64,000 bases of DNA from Mucispirillum schaedleri ASF457. Lineage in GTDB: Bacteria; Chrysiogenota; Deferribacteres; Deferribacterales; Mucispirillaceae. Positions 16,517 through 27,617 of this stretch are shown here, in pieces. Below the pieces are notes generated by a model. It searched no databases and was not told where the DNA came from. It worked only from the letters and a program-made list of their open reading frames with translations. The position numbers and the translations under genes are program-made. Where the stretch lies: positions 124,001 to 188,000 of the forward strand of contig NZ_CP097562.1 of assembly GCF_000487995.2 (NCBI RefSeq), in the 5' to 3' direction. Each line of letters starts with the position of its first letter. The stretch's first letter is position 1.

Positions 16517-18282
16517 TCATTTAACACATTTTTTAAAAGGATAGATGCATTCATATTATTTGATATACCTTTTTTAAGTTTATAATCAAAATGCATCTCT
16601 CCGATTTCATCTATATCAAAGTCAAAAAAGTAGTTTTCAAAATTTTCTATATATTCTTCAGATAAACTTCCAAGAGCTGTATCATGAGTGGCTAAAATCC
16701 CTGTAATATTTAGTTTGATAAATTTTAACAATACAAGTTTTGAGCCTTGAAGCTTATCTTGAGAATTTGTTCCCTTTAATATTTCATCAAGCAGCACAAG
16801 CATTTTTTCACTTTTTTCTGCCTTTTCTTTTAATAGTTTCAGTCTTTGCAGTTCTGCATGAAAATAAGATGAGCTGTCCATTAATTTATCACTTGTCCGC
16901 ATACTTGAAAAAATATCTACACTTGAAAATTCAAATGATGATGCACACACTGGAGCACCCATAGAAGCAAGTATTAAATTTACACCAATACTTCTTATAA
17001 ATGTGCTTTTCCCTGCCATATTAGCACCAGTAATAATTAAAAACTTATGAGTTTTATTTATTTCAATATTATTTCCAACTCGTTTTAAGCTGTCTATTAA
17101 AGGATGGGACATATTCTCTGCTTTAATAATAGTGCTGCTGTTTATTACTGGAAAAATAAAATCGCTGTTATTATATCCAAAAACTGATATACTGTTTATT
17201 ACATCAATATATGCAGCTGCCTTATTCCATACTGGAATATTATAAATATTTTCTTTTATCCATTTATTTATTTTATAAGATAAAATAATATCTCTTAAAA
17301 ACAGCCCATTAGATATTAAATAATAAAGTCCGCTGTTTCTTTGGTCAAACTCACTGTTTATCTTTTGAAGTTCTTTTACTTTACTGCTGACTGCACACAT
17401 ATCATCTTTTATAGATTTCAGCATTTCTGATTGAAAATTATTGTCTTTAATTGTTTCGCTTATCAAAAGGTATATTTTTGCAGCATTATTTGCTTTATTT
17501 AGTTTTGAATATTCATCATTTGTTTTTTTAGCAAATAATGAAGCAGTGGTAAACTGATAAATAAAAAGCCCAAGAGGAATAAATGAGGGGATTAAACCAA
17601 ACCCGTATGCAATAAATGATAATATGGTAGCAGATGCTGAAATATATACATAAATTACAGCTATTTTTTTAGGCGGAGTAATATCCCTGCTTACTGTTTT
17701 AATAAAGTTATCCAAAGATACTGGGTTTTTATAAGAAATAGATGATATATTATGGCTTACTTCTCTTAAAGGCATCATTTCTTTAACAGAATCCTGCATT
17801 TTTATTATATCTTCACTACTTCTCTTAGGGTTTAAAAGCAGTTGTTGTAGTAATTCTTCACCATCAGCTGTTGTACATCTGTTTATAGAGTGATATAAGG
17901 CACCTTTTTCAAATATATCTAAGTCATAAGCATAATTATGGGTATATTCTATAAAATGGATATTAGGGCGAAAAACATCATAATTTTTATTTAAAAAAGA
18001 TATTTCATCACTAATAAGTTCATAAAGGTTTTTATTTTTTGTATATAAGTCAATATATTTCTGTCCAAAAATAATTAAAAATATATATACAAGAAAAGGT
18101 ATTGTAAGAAATAATATATTAAATATACTGTTAAAATACCAAAATATAAAAAGTCCAACAGCAAAAATGAATGATGCAAGTTTTCCAACTGCTGTATATT
18201 TATTTATATTGTTGTATTTATTTACTTCTTTTGATAAGGAATTAAGTTTATTTTTATAAAATAATAAGACTCTGTTATCCAT
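16513..18282 (-). CDS. Membrane-anchored MutS-like ATPase
   Basis: This 589-residue protein ends in a MutS ATPase domain: Walker A GANMAGKS (residues 419-426), the DIFSSMRTSDKL motif, Walker B MLVLLDEI and ILATHD. It lacks the mismatch-binding domain of MutS and the Smr domain of MutS2. The N-terminal half holds two hydrophobic pairs (about 33-72 and 207-247) that look transmembrane. Such membrane MutS-related proteins are known from Bacteroidetes and others, but their function is not established. Its start overlaps the HU stop by one base (TAATG), so it is co-translated with a DNA-binding protein. Do not label it as mismatch repair. Confidence 0.85.
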   Translation of the reverse strand: MDNRVLLFYKNKLNSLSKEVNKYNNINKYTAVGKLASFIFAVGLFIFWYFNSIFNILFLTIPFLVYIFLIIFGQKYIDLYTKNKNLYELISDEISFLNKNYDVFRPNIHFIEYTHNYAYDLDIFEKGALYHSINRCTTADGEELLQQLLLNPKRSSEDIIKMQDSVKEMMPLREVSHNISSISYKNPVSLDNFIKTVSRDITPPKKIAVIYVYISASATILSFIAYGFGLIPSFIPLGLFIYQFTTASLFAKKTNDEYSKLNKANNAAKIYLLISETIKDNNFQSEMLKSIKDDMCAVSSKVKELQKINSEFDQRNSGLYYLISNGLFLRDIILSYKINKWIKENIYNIPVWNKAAAYIDVINSISVFGYNNSDFIFPVINSSTIIKAENMSHPLIDSLKRVGNNIEINKTHKFLIITGANMAGKSTFIRSIGVNLILASMGAPVCASSFEFSSVDIFSSMRTSDKLMDSSSYFHAELQRLKLLKEKAEKSEKMLVLLDEILKGTNSQDKLQGSKLVLLKFIKLNITGILATHDTALGSLSEEYIENFENYFFDFDIDEIGEMHFDYKLKKGISNNMNASILLKNVLND

Positions 18283-18563
18283 TATTTTTTAATAAGTATT
18301 TCTTTTATTTCTTTACCTGGTTTAAAGTAAGGTACTTTTTTATCAGGAACAGTTACTTTTGTGCCTGTTTTAGGGTTTCTTCCAATTTTTGAAGTTTTTT
18401 CTCTTATTTTAAAACTTCCAAAGCCTCTAATTTCTACTTTTTCACCTTTTTGTAGAGATTCTTTAATGGAAGCAAATACAGAATTAATAATAAATTCAAT
18501 ATGTTTCTTAGTGATATTAGGATGCTCAGCAACAATATTTTCAATTAATTCAGATTTTGTCAT
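18282..18563 (-). CDS. HU/IHF-family DNA-binding protein
   Basis: The 93 residues match the family length. KVEIRGFGSFKIR, RNPKTGTKV and PYFKPGKE are the conserved beta-arm and core motifs; RNPKTG carries the intercalating Pro. It bends DNA as a dimer and shapes the nucleoid. Distinguishing HU from an IHF beta-like subunit is not possible here. GGGG lies upstream of the ATG, and the leader contains one arm of a 13-bp inverted repeat shared with divergent murJ. Confidence 0.93.
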   Translation of the reverse strand: MTKSELIENIVAEHPNITKKHIEFIINSVFASIKESLQKGEKVEIRGFGSFKIREKTSKIGRNPKTGTKVTVPDKKVPYFKPGKEIKEILIKK

Positions 18564-18577
18564 AATAATACCCCATT

Positions 18578-18635
18578 TTACTTTACTTTTATTTCTAATT
18601 CAAATATAACTGACAGATTAAGAAAAGTAAAGTAA
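18578..18635. promoter_or_regulatory. 13-bp inverted repeat between HU and murJ
   Basis: TTACTTTACTTTT (18578-18590) and its perfect reverse complement (18623-18635) are 32 bases apart in the 87-base divergent region. Each gene therefore has AAAAGTAAAGTAA 14 to 16 bases before its start codon. The arrangement suggests a shared operator or paired leader elements. A weak promoter for murJ (CTGACA, 17 bases, TAATAT) overlaps the right arm. Confidence 0.55.
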
Positions 18636-18650
18636 TATTAAAGGATTTTT

Positions 18651-20165
18651 ATGACAAATTTTATATTTAGCTTTATCCGCTCAGGAGCAGGTGTATTAAT
18701 AAGCCGTGTTTTTGGTCTTATACGAGATGTGGCAATAGGTGTTGTATTTGGTGCAACAGCAGTGACAGATGTTTTTTTTGTAGCCTTGGCAATACCAAAT
18801 TTATTTAGAGAATTTTTTGTTGAAGGTGCAATGTCATCTGCATTTATGCCTTTTTTAGCAGAAAAATATAAAAATGGTGGTAAAACTGCTCAGAATTTAT
18901 ACCTTACTCAAATAGTTATTATGCAGACATTTTTTGTCACAGTTATAAGCATAATAATAATGGTATTTGCAGATTATGTTTTAAGGATTTTTTTAAGGGG
19001 AAAAGATTATCTTTCTGATACAGCCTTAATGTCTATGGGTGCAGACCTTATTCATATTATGATGCCTTTTCTTATATTAATATGTATTATAGGTATGTTT
19101 TCTGGTTTTTTAAATATAAATAGAAGCTATTTTATATCTTATGCATCTAGTGCACTTTTTAATATATGTATGATACTTGGTGCATGGGCTGCATACCACA
19201 ACTCAAAAGATATTACATATCTTGCTTATGGTGTCATTGCTGGTGGTGTTTTGCAGCTTGTAATAGTATATCTTGTAGCTGTTTATTATGGTTATAAACC
19301 AAAATTTTCTAAAACTTTTGATGAAGATGTGAAAAAGACTTATTTTTTACTTGTGCCTTCTTTAGCAGGTGTAAGTATAAGCCAGCTGAACTTTGTAATA
19401 GGCAGAATATTAACATCATATCTTGCTCAAGGTTCTATTTCATGGCTTTTTTATGCAAGCAGACTTTTCCAGTTTCCACTTGGTGTATTTTCTGTAACAC
19501 TTGGCGTAGTGAGTCTTACAGAGCTTTCAAAAGCAAGAGCTGATAATGATATTGTAAGGCGTAATCAAATAATAAATAAAGCATTTTTATCTCTTTTTAT
19601 TATAATTATTCCTGCAACTATCGGTTTAATAGGACTTTCCACAGAGCTTATAAGGTTTGTTTTTCAGGATTTATCATCATTTTTCCTGCACAGAACAAGT
19701 GCTTTTTCTAATGAATCAGTTATTAAAACATCTATTGCTTTAAAAATGTATGCATCAGGGCTTATATTCTTTTCTCTTGCTAATCTATTAACAAGGGTTT
19801 TCCATTCTGAGAAGAATACAAAAACACCAGTAAAATGTGCTTTTTTTGCATTTTTAGCAAATGTAATGTTAAGCCTTATTTTAATGCAGTTTTTAGCTCA
19901 TGCAGGTATTGCTTTGGCAGGTGCATTATCTGCTGTTGTTAATTCATTACTATTGCTTTATCATATAAAAGATTTTAAATTTGATTTAAAAAATAATGCT
20001 CAAATATTAGTAAAAGTATTATTTGCTAATATATTAATGTGTATTGTATTAGTTTTATGTCAATATGCAGGAATATATGTGCTTATAAATATTCTATTAT
20101 GTATTATAGTTTATTTTATGGTTTTAAAAATAATGAAAATAAATATATTAAGGTTATTAAGATGA
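18651..20165 (+). CDS. murJ: Lipid II flippase MurJ (MviN)
   Basis: The 504-residue protein is a polytopic membrane protein with about 14 hydrophobic segments. It opens with the family signature SRVFGLIRDVAIGVVFGA, and has NLFREFFVEGAMSSAFMP next. MurJ moves lipid II across the inner membrane for peptidoglycan synthesis. AAAGGA precedes the ATG. Its TGA overlaps the dtd ATG by 4 bases (ATGA). Confidence 0.95.
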   Translation: MTNFIFSFIRSGAGVLISRVFGLIRDVAIGVVFGATAVTDVFFVALAIPNLFREFFVEGAMSSAFMPFLAEKYKNGGKTAQNLYLTQIVIMQTFFVTVISIIIMVFADYVLRIFLRGKDYLSDTALMSMGADLIHIMMPFLILICIIGMFSGFLNINRSYFISYASSALFNICMILGAWAAYHNSKDITYLAYGVIAGGVLQLVIVYLVAVYYGYKPKFSKTFDEDVKKTYFLLVPSLAGVSISQLNFVIGRILTSYLAQGSISWLFYASRLFQFPLGVFSVTLGVVSLTELSKARADNDIVRRNQIINKAFLSLFIIIIPATIGLIGLSTELIRFVFQDLSSFFLHRTSAFSNESVIKTSIALKMYASGLIFFSLANLLTRVFHSEKNTKTPVKCAFFAFLANVMLSLILMQFLAHAGIALAGALSAVVNSLLLLYHIKDFKFDLKNNAQILVKVLFANILMCIVLVLCQYAGIYVLINILLCIIVYFMVLKIMKINILRLLR

Positions 20166-20602
20166 TAGCAGTAGTTCAAAGAGTGTATGAAGCATCAGTT
20201 AAAGTTGATGGTGAAATAATTGGAAGTATTGGCAATGGTTTGTTAGTATTTTTATGTGTAGAAAATAGAGATACTGATGATAAAGTTACATATATGTCTG
20301 AAAAAATACTTAATTTAAGAATTTTTGAGGACAATAATGGAAAAATGAGTAAAAGTTTGCAGGATATAAATGGGGATATGCTTATCATAAGCCAGTTTAC
20401 TCTTGCAGGTGACTGCTCAAAAGGAAGACGGCCTGATTTTACAGAAGCAGCAAAGCCAGATGCTGCAAAAGAAACATATAATAAATTTATAGAAGATGTG
20501 TCTTCTAAAATTAATGGCAATACAGCCATAGGCATTTTTGGAGCAGATATGAAAGTGTCTTTAATAAATGATGGTCCAGTTACAATGATTATAAAGAGGT
20601 AA
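20162..20602 (+). CDS. dtd: D-aminoacyl-tRNA deacylase
   Basis: DTD removes D-amino acids from mischarged tRNA. The 146 residues start MIAVVQRV, and the SQFTL motif, KGRRPDF and NDGPVT (cross-subunit Gly-cisPro) are present; SQFTLAGD replaces the commoner SQFTLYAD. I start at ATG 20162, which overlaps the murJ stop by 4 bases; longer upstream reading adds unrelated sequence. Confidence 0.95.
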   Translation: MIAVVQRVYEASVKVDGEIIGSIGNGLLVFLCVENRDTDDKVTYMSEKILNLRIFEDNNGKMSKSLQDINGDMLIISQFTLAGDCSKGRRPDFTEAAKPDAAKETYNKFIEDVSSKINGNTAIGIFGADMKVSLINDGPVTMIIKR

Positions 20603-20604
20603 TA

Positions 20605-21228
20605 ATGCAAATAGAAAGACTTACATTAAAACTTTTAGCAGAAAACTGCTATATTTATCATAATGAGAAAGAATGTGTTGTATTTGACCCAGGTAGTGAT
20701 TATGAGTATATAAAAGCACATATTGAAAAGAAAAATTTATCAGTAAAAATGATACTTTTAACACACTGTCATTTTGACCATGTAGGAGCTGTAAGTGATT
20801 TAAAAGAATATTATAATGCTAAAGTTATGTGCCATAAAGATGATTTATTAATGCTTAAATCGGCAAATAAAAGTGCTGCAAGTTATGGACTTATGCCTGT
20901 AAAAATCCCAGTAATTGATGAATTTTTTAATGATAATGATATAATTTATTTTAATGAAACAGAATTAAAAGTTATTCATACACCAGGCCATTCAGCAGGC
21001 AGTGTATGTTTTTATGCGGAAAATGATAAATTTTTAATCAGTGGCGATACATTATTTTTAGAATCTGTTGGTAGAACAGATTTTCCATCAGGCTCACAAG
21101 TTGAATTAGAAAAATCTATTATGAATAAACTTTATATTCTGCCTGATGATACTATGGTGCTGCCAGGTCATGGTTTTCATACAACCATTAAACATGAAAA
21201 AGAATATAACCCATTTATTCATGTATAA
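20605..21228 (+). CDS. Metallo-beta-lactamase-fold hydrolase, glyoxalase II-like
   Basis: The 207 residues have the binuclear zinc set: THCHFDH (residues 53-59), HTPGHSAGS, SGDTLF and LPGHG. Short stand-alone members like this hydrolyse thioesters such as S-lactoyl conjugates or act on persulfides. AGAGG sits just before the ATG. It follows dtd by 2 bases, so it is in the same transcript. The substrate cannot be assigned. Confidence 0.88.
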   Translation: MQIERLTLKLLAENCYIYHNEKECVVFDPGSDYEYIKAHIEKKNLSVKMILLTHCHFDHVGAVSDLKEYYNAKVMCHKDDLLMLKSANKSAASYGLMPVKIPVIDEFFNDNDIIYFNETELKVIHTPGHSAGSVCFYAENDKFLISGDTLFLESVGRTDFPSGSQVELEKSIMNKLYILPDDTMVLPGHGFHTTIKHEKEYNPFIHV

Positions 21229-21245
21229 AAATATAATTATCAATC

Positions 21246-21273
21246 TTGACTTATTGAAACAAAGTGGTATATA
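21246..21273 (+). promoter_or_regulatory. Sigma-70 promoter with extended -10, placing the start at the tsaB ATG
   Basis: TTGACT and TATATA are 16 bases apart, and TGG directly before the -10 gives an extended -10 element. A transcription start 6-8 bases after the -10 falls at about 21280-21282, the tsaB ATG itself, so the mRNA may be leaderless. Confidence 0.55.
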
Positions 21274-21281
21274 TTGAAAGT

Positions 21282-21869
21282 ATGACACGATTGTTAGTAG
21301 ATACATCCAGTGATTACCTTGTTATAGTGGTTGCAAATGATAATAGTATTCTTGCAAGTCAGCTTATATATGCAGGTAAAAAAATGAGTGAATTACTGTT
21401 GGAGCAGGTCAATAATATTTTAAAATCAATATCTTTATCCATTGATGATATTGATGAATTTTATGCAGGAATTGGTCCTGGCTCTTTTACTGGTGTAAGA
21501 ATTGGGGTGGCATTAATATTGGGATTATCATCTGGCTCAAATAAAAAAGCCTATGGTATATCTTCCCTTGATGTGGAAGCCATTGTTTCAGGCAGAAATG
21601 TTTTAAAGACAGCATCACTTTTAAAAGGTGAATGTTATGCAGTTAGGAATTATGATTTTACTAATAATGTGTTTTCTCCATATTACTTAGAAGAAATCAT
21701 TGATAATGTTAATGATTATACTCTTATAAATAATGGTAAATCATACTTCCCCAACTTATTATTTGCAGTCCAGAGCGGTAAATTGTGGGATTTTCGTGCA
21801 GAGTGTTTGCCAATATACTTGAGAAAATCTGAAGCAGAGATTAATCTTGATAAGAAAAGCATCTCTTGA
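21282..21869 (+). CDS. tsaB: tRNA threonylcarbamoyladenosine biosynthesis protein TsaB
   Basis: TsaB is the scaffold partner of TsaD in making t6A37 in ANN-decoding tRNAs. The 195 residues show LLVDTSSDYLVIVV and the hallmark GIGPGSFTGVRIG. I choose ATG 21282, giving the typical MTRLLVDTS opening; a GTG at 21264 would lie inside the promoter. No clear ribosome site precedes it, in keeping with a leaderless message. It overlaps rimI by 23 bases, the usual partner. Confidence 0.92.
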   Translation: MTRLLVDTSSDYLVIVVANDNSILASQLIYAGKKMSELLLEQVNNILKSISLSIDDIDEFYAGIGPGSFTGVRIGVALILGLSSGSNKKAYGISSLDVEAIVSGRNVLKTASLLKGECYAVRNYDFTNNVFSPYYLEEIIDNVNDYTLINNGKSYFPNLLFAVQSGKLWDFRAECLPIYLRKSEAEINLDKKSIS

Positions 21870-22272
21870 AGATTTAAATGATATATATAATATAGAAGTA
21901 TCATCTTTTGACACTCCATGGGAAAAGGTTTCAATAGAGGTAGAGTTTTATAAAGATTATGCCAGTATTTATGTATATGAAGTGGATAAAAAGGTTGTAG
22001 CATATATTATTACATGGCTTATTGGTCTTGAAGCAGAATTAATTACTATTGCAGTTGATGAAGGCTTTCGCAGACAGGGGATAGGTAGAGTCCTTTTTGC
22101 TTACATAAAAGAGCTTTATGGCAAAAATATTTTATGGCACTTAGAAGTTGCATGTAAAAATAATAGTGCAATACAAATGTATAAAAGCTTTGGTTTTGAA
22201 ATTACTTCAACCATAACAAATTACTATGGAGATGGTAAAAATGCTTTTAGGATGATTTTATCTCCAAAATAA
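21847..22272 (+). CDS. rimI: Ribosomal-protein-alanine N-acetyltransferase RimI
   Basis: The 141-residue GNAT enzyme has the acetyl-CoA loop RRQGIGRVL and the C-terminal NNSAIQMYKSFGFE typical of RimI. It acetylates the N-terminus of ribosomal protein S18. The start is TTG 21847, giving MIRKASLEDL; an in-frame stop at 21820 excludes a much longer form. The tsaB-rimI pairing supports the name. Confidence 0.9.
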   Translation: MIRKASLEDLNDIYNIEVSSFDTPWEKVSIEVEFYKDYASIYVYEVDKKVVAYIITWLIGLEAELITIAVDEGFRRQGIGRVLFAYIKELYGKNILWHLEVACKNNSAIQMYKSFGFEITSTITNYYGDGKNAFRMILSPK

Positions 22273-22294
22273 CTAAATTATAGGAGCTGCAAAT

Positions 22295-22513
22295 ATGACT
22301 GAAGATAAGTTTGAGCTGTATGAGCGTATTAGCAAAGAAAATATGGAATTTAAAAAACTTTTTGATGAACATATCCGTTTTGAGCAGGATTTAGAAGCTT
22401 TATACAGCTTAAAATATTTTCCACCCGAAGTTGAAACAAAAATCAAAGAGATTAAGCGAAGAAAATTACTTGGTAAAGATAGAATGGAGCAGATTATTGC
22501 TGCTTATCATTAA
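22295..22513 (+). CDS. YdcH/DUF465-like small helical protein
   Basis: The 72 residues form two helices with the family pattern FKKLFDEHIRFEQDLEAL, then FPPEVETKIKEIKRRKLLGKD. YdcH-like proteins are widespread and of unknown function. AGGAG precedes the ATG. It lies between rimI and metK. Confidence 0.85.
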   Translation: MTEDKFELYERISKENMEFKKLFDEHIRFEQDLEALYSLKYFPPEVETKIKEIKRRKLLGKDRMEQIIAAYH

Positions 22514-22546
22514 AGATATAACACTATAAAGGAGTGTGTAAGATTA

Positions 22547-24962
<2,416 letters not shown>

Positions 24963-24963
<1 letters not shown>

Positions 24964-26327
24964 TGGTTAAATCAACAGATTATATTATTATTGGTGCAGG
25001 CCCTGCAGGGGTCTGTGCCGCTAATATTCTTTCAAAAAGTGGTAAAAAGATTGTTATAGTTGGCAAAATTTTAGGTGGCTCATACTGCTCTACTAATAGT
25101 ATTGTTTCAGAATCCCTTGTTGGGCTTTCTAAAATGTTTGAAAAGTTTAGAATTATAAAAGATTCTTTCATTGAAGATGATGTTGACAATGTTGCTCTTG
25201 ATTTTAAACGAGTAAAAAAAATTGTAGACAGCAACTTAAATAAGGCTAAAAAGCAGTTTTTAGAAATAATAGAAGATGCTCAGGCAGAATATATTGAAGG
25301 CACTGCTGTTTTTACTGACAGTAATATGCTTGATATTACCCTGCCAGATAATTCAGTGGTTTCTTACAAATTTAAAAAGTGCTTAATTGCAACTGGTGCT
25401 GCTGTTCCTAAATCAAACCTTTATCCAAGCAGGAAAAATTTAGATATTTCTACATTTATTAATATGGAAAGTATTCCTGATAGTGTGGCAATTATTGGAG
25501 GTGGAGCTTTAGGGGTGGAAGTTGCATCTTTTTTTAGTCGTTTTGGCTCAAAAGTAACACTTGTTGAAAAAAGTGACAGACTTCTTCCTATTGTAGATGC
25601 TCAAATTTCAAAAAAATTAGAAGATACTTTAAAAAAACGGGGTATTAATTTAGTTACATCTCATAATATTACAAAGATAGAGCGTGTTGGTCAGAAATAT
25701 ATAGCTTTATCAGAAGCAGGTCCTGTAGAAAGTGAAGAAGTTTTTATATGCACAGGCAGAGTTCCTGCAATTCAGGAATTAAAGCTTGAAAATGCAGGTG
25801 TAAATATAGATGAAAATGGTTTTATGATATACAGTAATAATCTGCAGACATGTAATAAAAATATATATATTGCTGGTGATGTTTCTCATATTATGATGAA
25901 TCTCAGCTGGGCATATTATTCTGCAACAGTGGCTGCTAGAAATATGCTTGGAGAAAATATTGAATATACTCCAGAAATACTTCCTGTATATATTGATACA
26001 GACCCAGAAATAGCCTTGATTGGTCTTTCGGAAGAAGCAGCAAAAGCACGAGGTTTAGATTATGGTGTATTTAAATATGTTTTTGGGGATATTTATGGCA
26101 TATATAATAATGCAGGTGGACAGCAGACTGTAATTAAAACAATTTATGATAAAAGCAGCAAAACATTTCTAGGAATACAGGCTATGGGGCGTGAGGTAAA
26201 TGGTTTGATTGCTACTTTTGCGATTATTATGAAACTTAAAATAACAATAGAGCAGATTCCTGATTTTGTATATATTAATCCTGTGTTTAATGAATTTTTT
26301 AAAGAGGTATCAGAAAAACTGTTATGA
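24963..26327 (+). CDS. FAD/NAD(P) flavoprotein of the disulfide-reductase family, lacking the redox disulfide
   Basis: The 454-residue protein has the FAD site IIIGAGPAGVCAANIL, the NAD(P) site AIIGGGALGVEVASFF, the second FAD motif NIYIAGDV and a C-terminal dimerisation domain, as in dihydrolipoamide dehydrogenase. The redox-active motif (GG-C-x4-C-IPSK) reads GGSYCSTNSIVSESL: the two cysteine positions hold Tyr41 and Ser46, and Cys42 is out of register. The C-terminal catalytic His (HxHPT) is Asn439 in YINPV. The E. coli soluble transhydrogenase SthA also lacks the second Cys and the His, so a transhydrogenase or NADH-oxidase role is possible. I start at ATG 24963 (TAATG overlap with ahcY). 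Confidence 0.8.
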
Positions 26328-27037
26328 AAAAAATAGGTGGAATTTTAAGATTTCTTAAAGCTGTCATATTTGTATTAAATTATGCAATAGCAACATATAT
26401 TGTAAATATATTTGGCAACGGTGAAAAATTTTTAAAACAGAGAACAAGTTCAGGTGCTAAAAAAGTTATGGATATTACAGGAGCATCAATTACTGTATCA
26501 GGAACAGAAAATATAGATACAAATAAGCATTATATTTTTGTAGGCAATCATAGAAGTTATACTGATATTTTAGTTATATTTGCAGCAGGTGGGATTGCTG
26601 GCTGTCATTTTACTTTTATGGCTAAAAAAGAGCTTTTCCATATACCATTTCTTGGTAAAGCAATGCAGTTTCTTCATGTAATAAGTGTGGAAAGAGGTTC
26701 TACATCAAAAGCTATGAAAAGCCTTTTAGAAGCAATAGAAGTTATTAAAACAGGCAGAAATGTTGTGATTTTTCCTGAAGGCACAAGAAGTAATGATGGT
26801 CACACATTAAGTCCTTTTAAAAAAGGAGCATTTACTATAGCTAAGAGAGCAGAAGTTGATGTTATACCTTTTGTTATTGAAGGAACAGAAAAATATATGC
26901 CTAAAAAAGGTTTTGGAATGTATAAAGCTGATGTAAGTATAAAATTTTATCCGCCAATTTATACACATGATAAAACAGATGCAGAAATTATGAATGAAGC
27001 TGAAAATGTAATAAAAGAAGCTTTATGTCAAAAGTAA
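26324..27037 (+). CDS. plsC: 1-acyl-sn-glycerol-3-phosphate acyltransferase
   Basis: The 237-residue enzyme makes phosphatidic acid at the inner membrane. It has an N-terminal hydrophobic segment (FLKAVIFVLNYAIATYIV), the catalytic HX4D motif in GNHRSYTD, and FPEGTRS. Its ATG overlaps the preceding stop by 4 bases, and folK starts 13 bases before its end, so the genes are tightly coupled. Confidence 0.92.
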   Translation: MKKIGGILRFLKAVIFVLNYAIATYIVNIFGNGEKFLKQRTSSGAKKVMDITGASITVSGTENIDTNKHYIFVGNHRSYTDILVIFAAGGIAGCHFTFMAKKELFHIPFLGKAMQFLHVISVERGSTSKAMKSLLEAIEVIKTGRNVVIFPEGTRSNDGHTLSPFKKGAFTIAKRAEVDVIPFVIEGTEKYMPKKGFGMYKADVSIKFYPPIYTHDKTDAEIMNEAENVIKEALCQK

Positions 27038-27522
27038 TTTTTGGTTTAGGCTCAAATCTTGATAACCCAGTTATACAGTTACAGACTGCCGTTGAGAATT
27101 TAGGCAGATTTTTTACACTACACAGAGTTTCAAATATATATAAATCACAATCACTTTTAAAAGATGAACAGGAAGATTATTATAATATTGCTGTTCTTGC
27201 AGAAACAGATAAGCTGCCGCAGAAAATTTTATCTATTACTCAAAAAATAGAAAAAGATATGGGACGGATAAAACTTAAAAAGTGGGGTGAAAGAGTTATA
27301 GATATTGATATTATAGACTATAACAGAGAAATTATTAAACTTTATAATTTAGAAATACCACATAATAATATGATTTATAGAAGTTTTGTTTTAAATCCAT
27401 TAAAAGATATTATGCCTGAATATATCCACCCAGTATTAAATATATCTGTTCAAGATATGATAAATAGTTTAGAAGATGATTATAATATTACAATTTGCCA
27501 AAATAAATTTATTTTTTTATAA
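27025..27522 (+). CDS. folK: 6-hydroxymethyl-7,8-dihydropterin pyrophosphokinase
   Basis: HPPK activates the pterin for folate synthesis. The 165 residues carry FGLGSNLDNP, the phosphate region KDMGRIKLKKWGERVIDIDII, and IPHNNMIYRSFVLNPL, as expected. The partner folP lies 12 kb downstream in another operon. It overlaps plsC by 13 bases and ends the run before the hisS promoter. Confidence 0.93.
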   Translation: MSKVIFGLGSNLDNPVIQLQTAVENLGRFFTLHRVSNIYKSQSLLKDEQEDYYNIAVLAETDKLPQKILSITQKIEKDMGRIKLKKWGERVIDIDIIDYNREIIKLYNLEIPHNNMIYRSFVLNPLKDIMPEYIHPVLNISVQDMINSLEDDYNITICQNKFIFL

Positions 27523-27549
27523 AAAATACATATAAATAGAAAATTTTTA

Positions 27550-27578
27550 TTGATAGAAAAAAAATATTGTTTTATATA
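27550..27578 (+). promoter_or_regulatory. Sigma-70 promoter for hisS-aspS
   Basis: TTGATA and TATATA are separated by exactly 17 bases. The predicted transcription start near 27585 leaves a leader of about 33 bases before the TTG start of hisS, with AAGGA in it. Confidence 0.6.
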
Positions 27579-27617
27579 TATTTTCTAGTGTTTAATTTTA
27601 AATTAAGGATAAATATA

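Noticed and set aside
16513-18282. Annotation of the MutS-like gene as mismatch repair MutS or MutS2
   Set aside because: It lacks the mismatch-binding and Smr domains and has membrane helices.
22514-22546. SAM riboswitch before metK
   Set aside because: Only 33 bases separate the genes and no riboswitch core fits.
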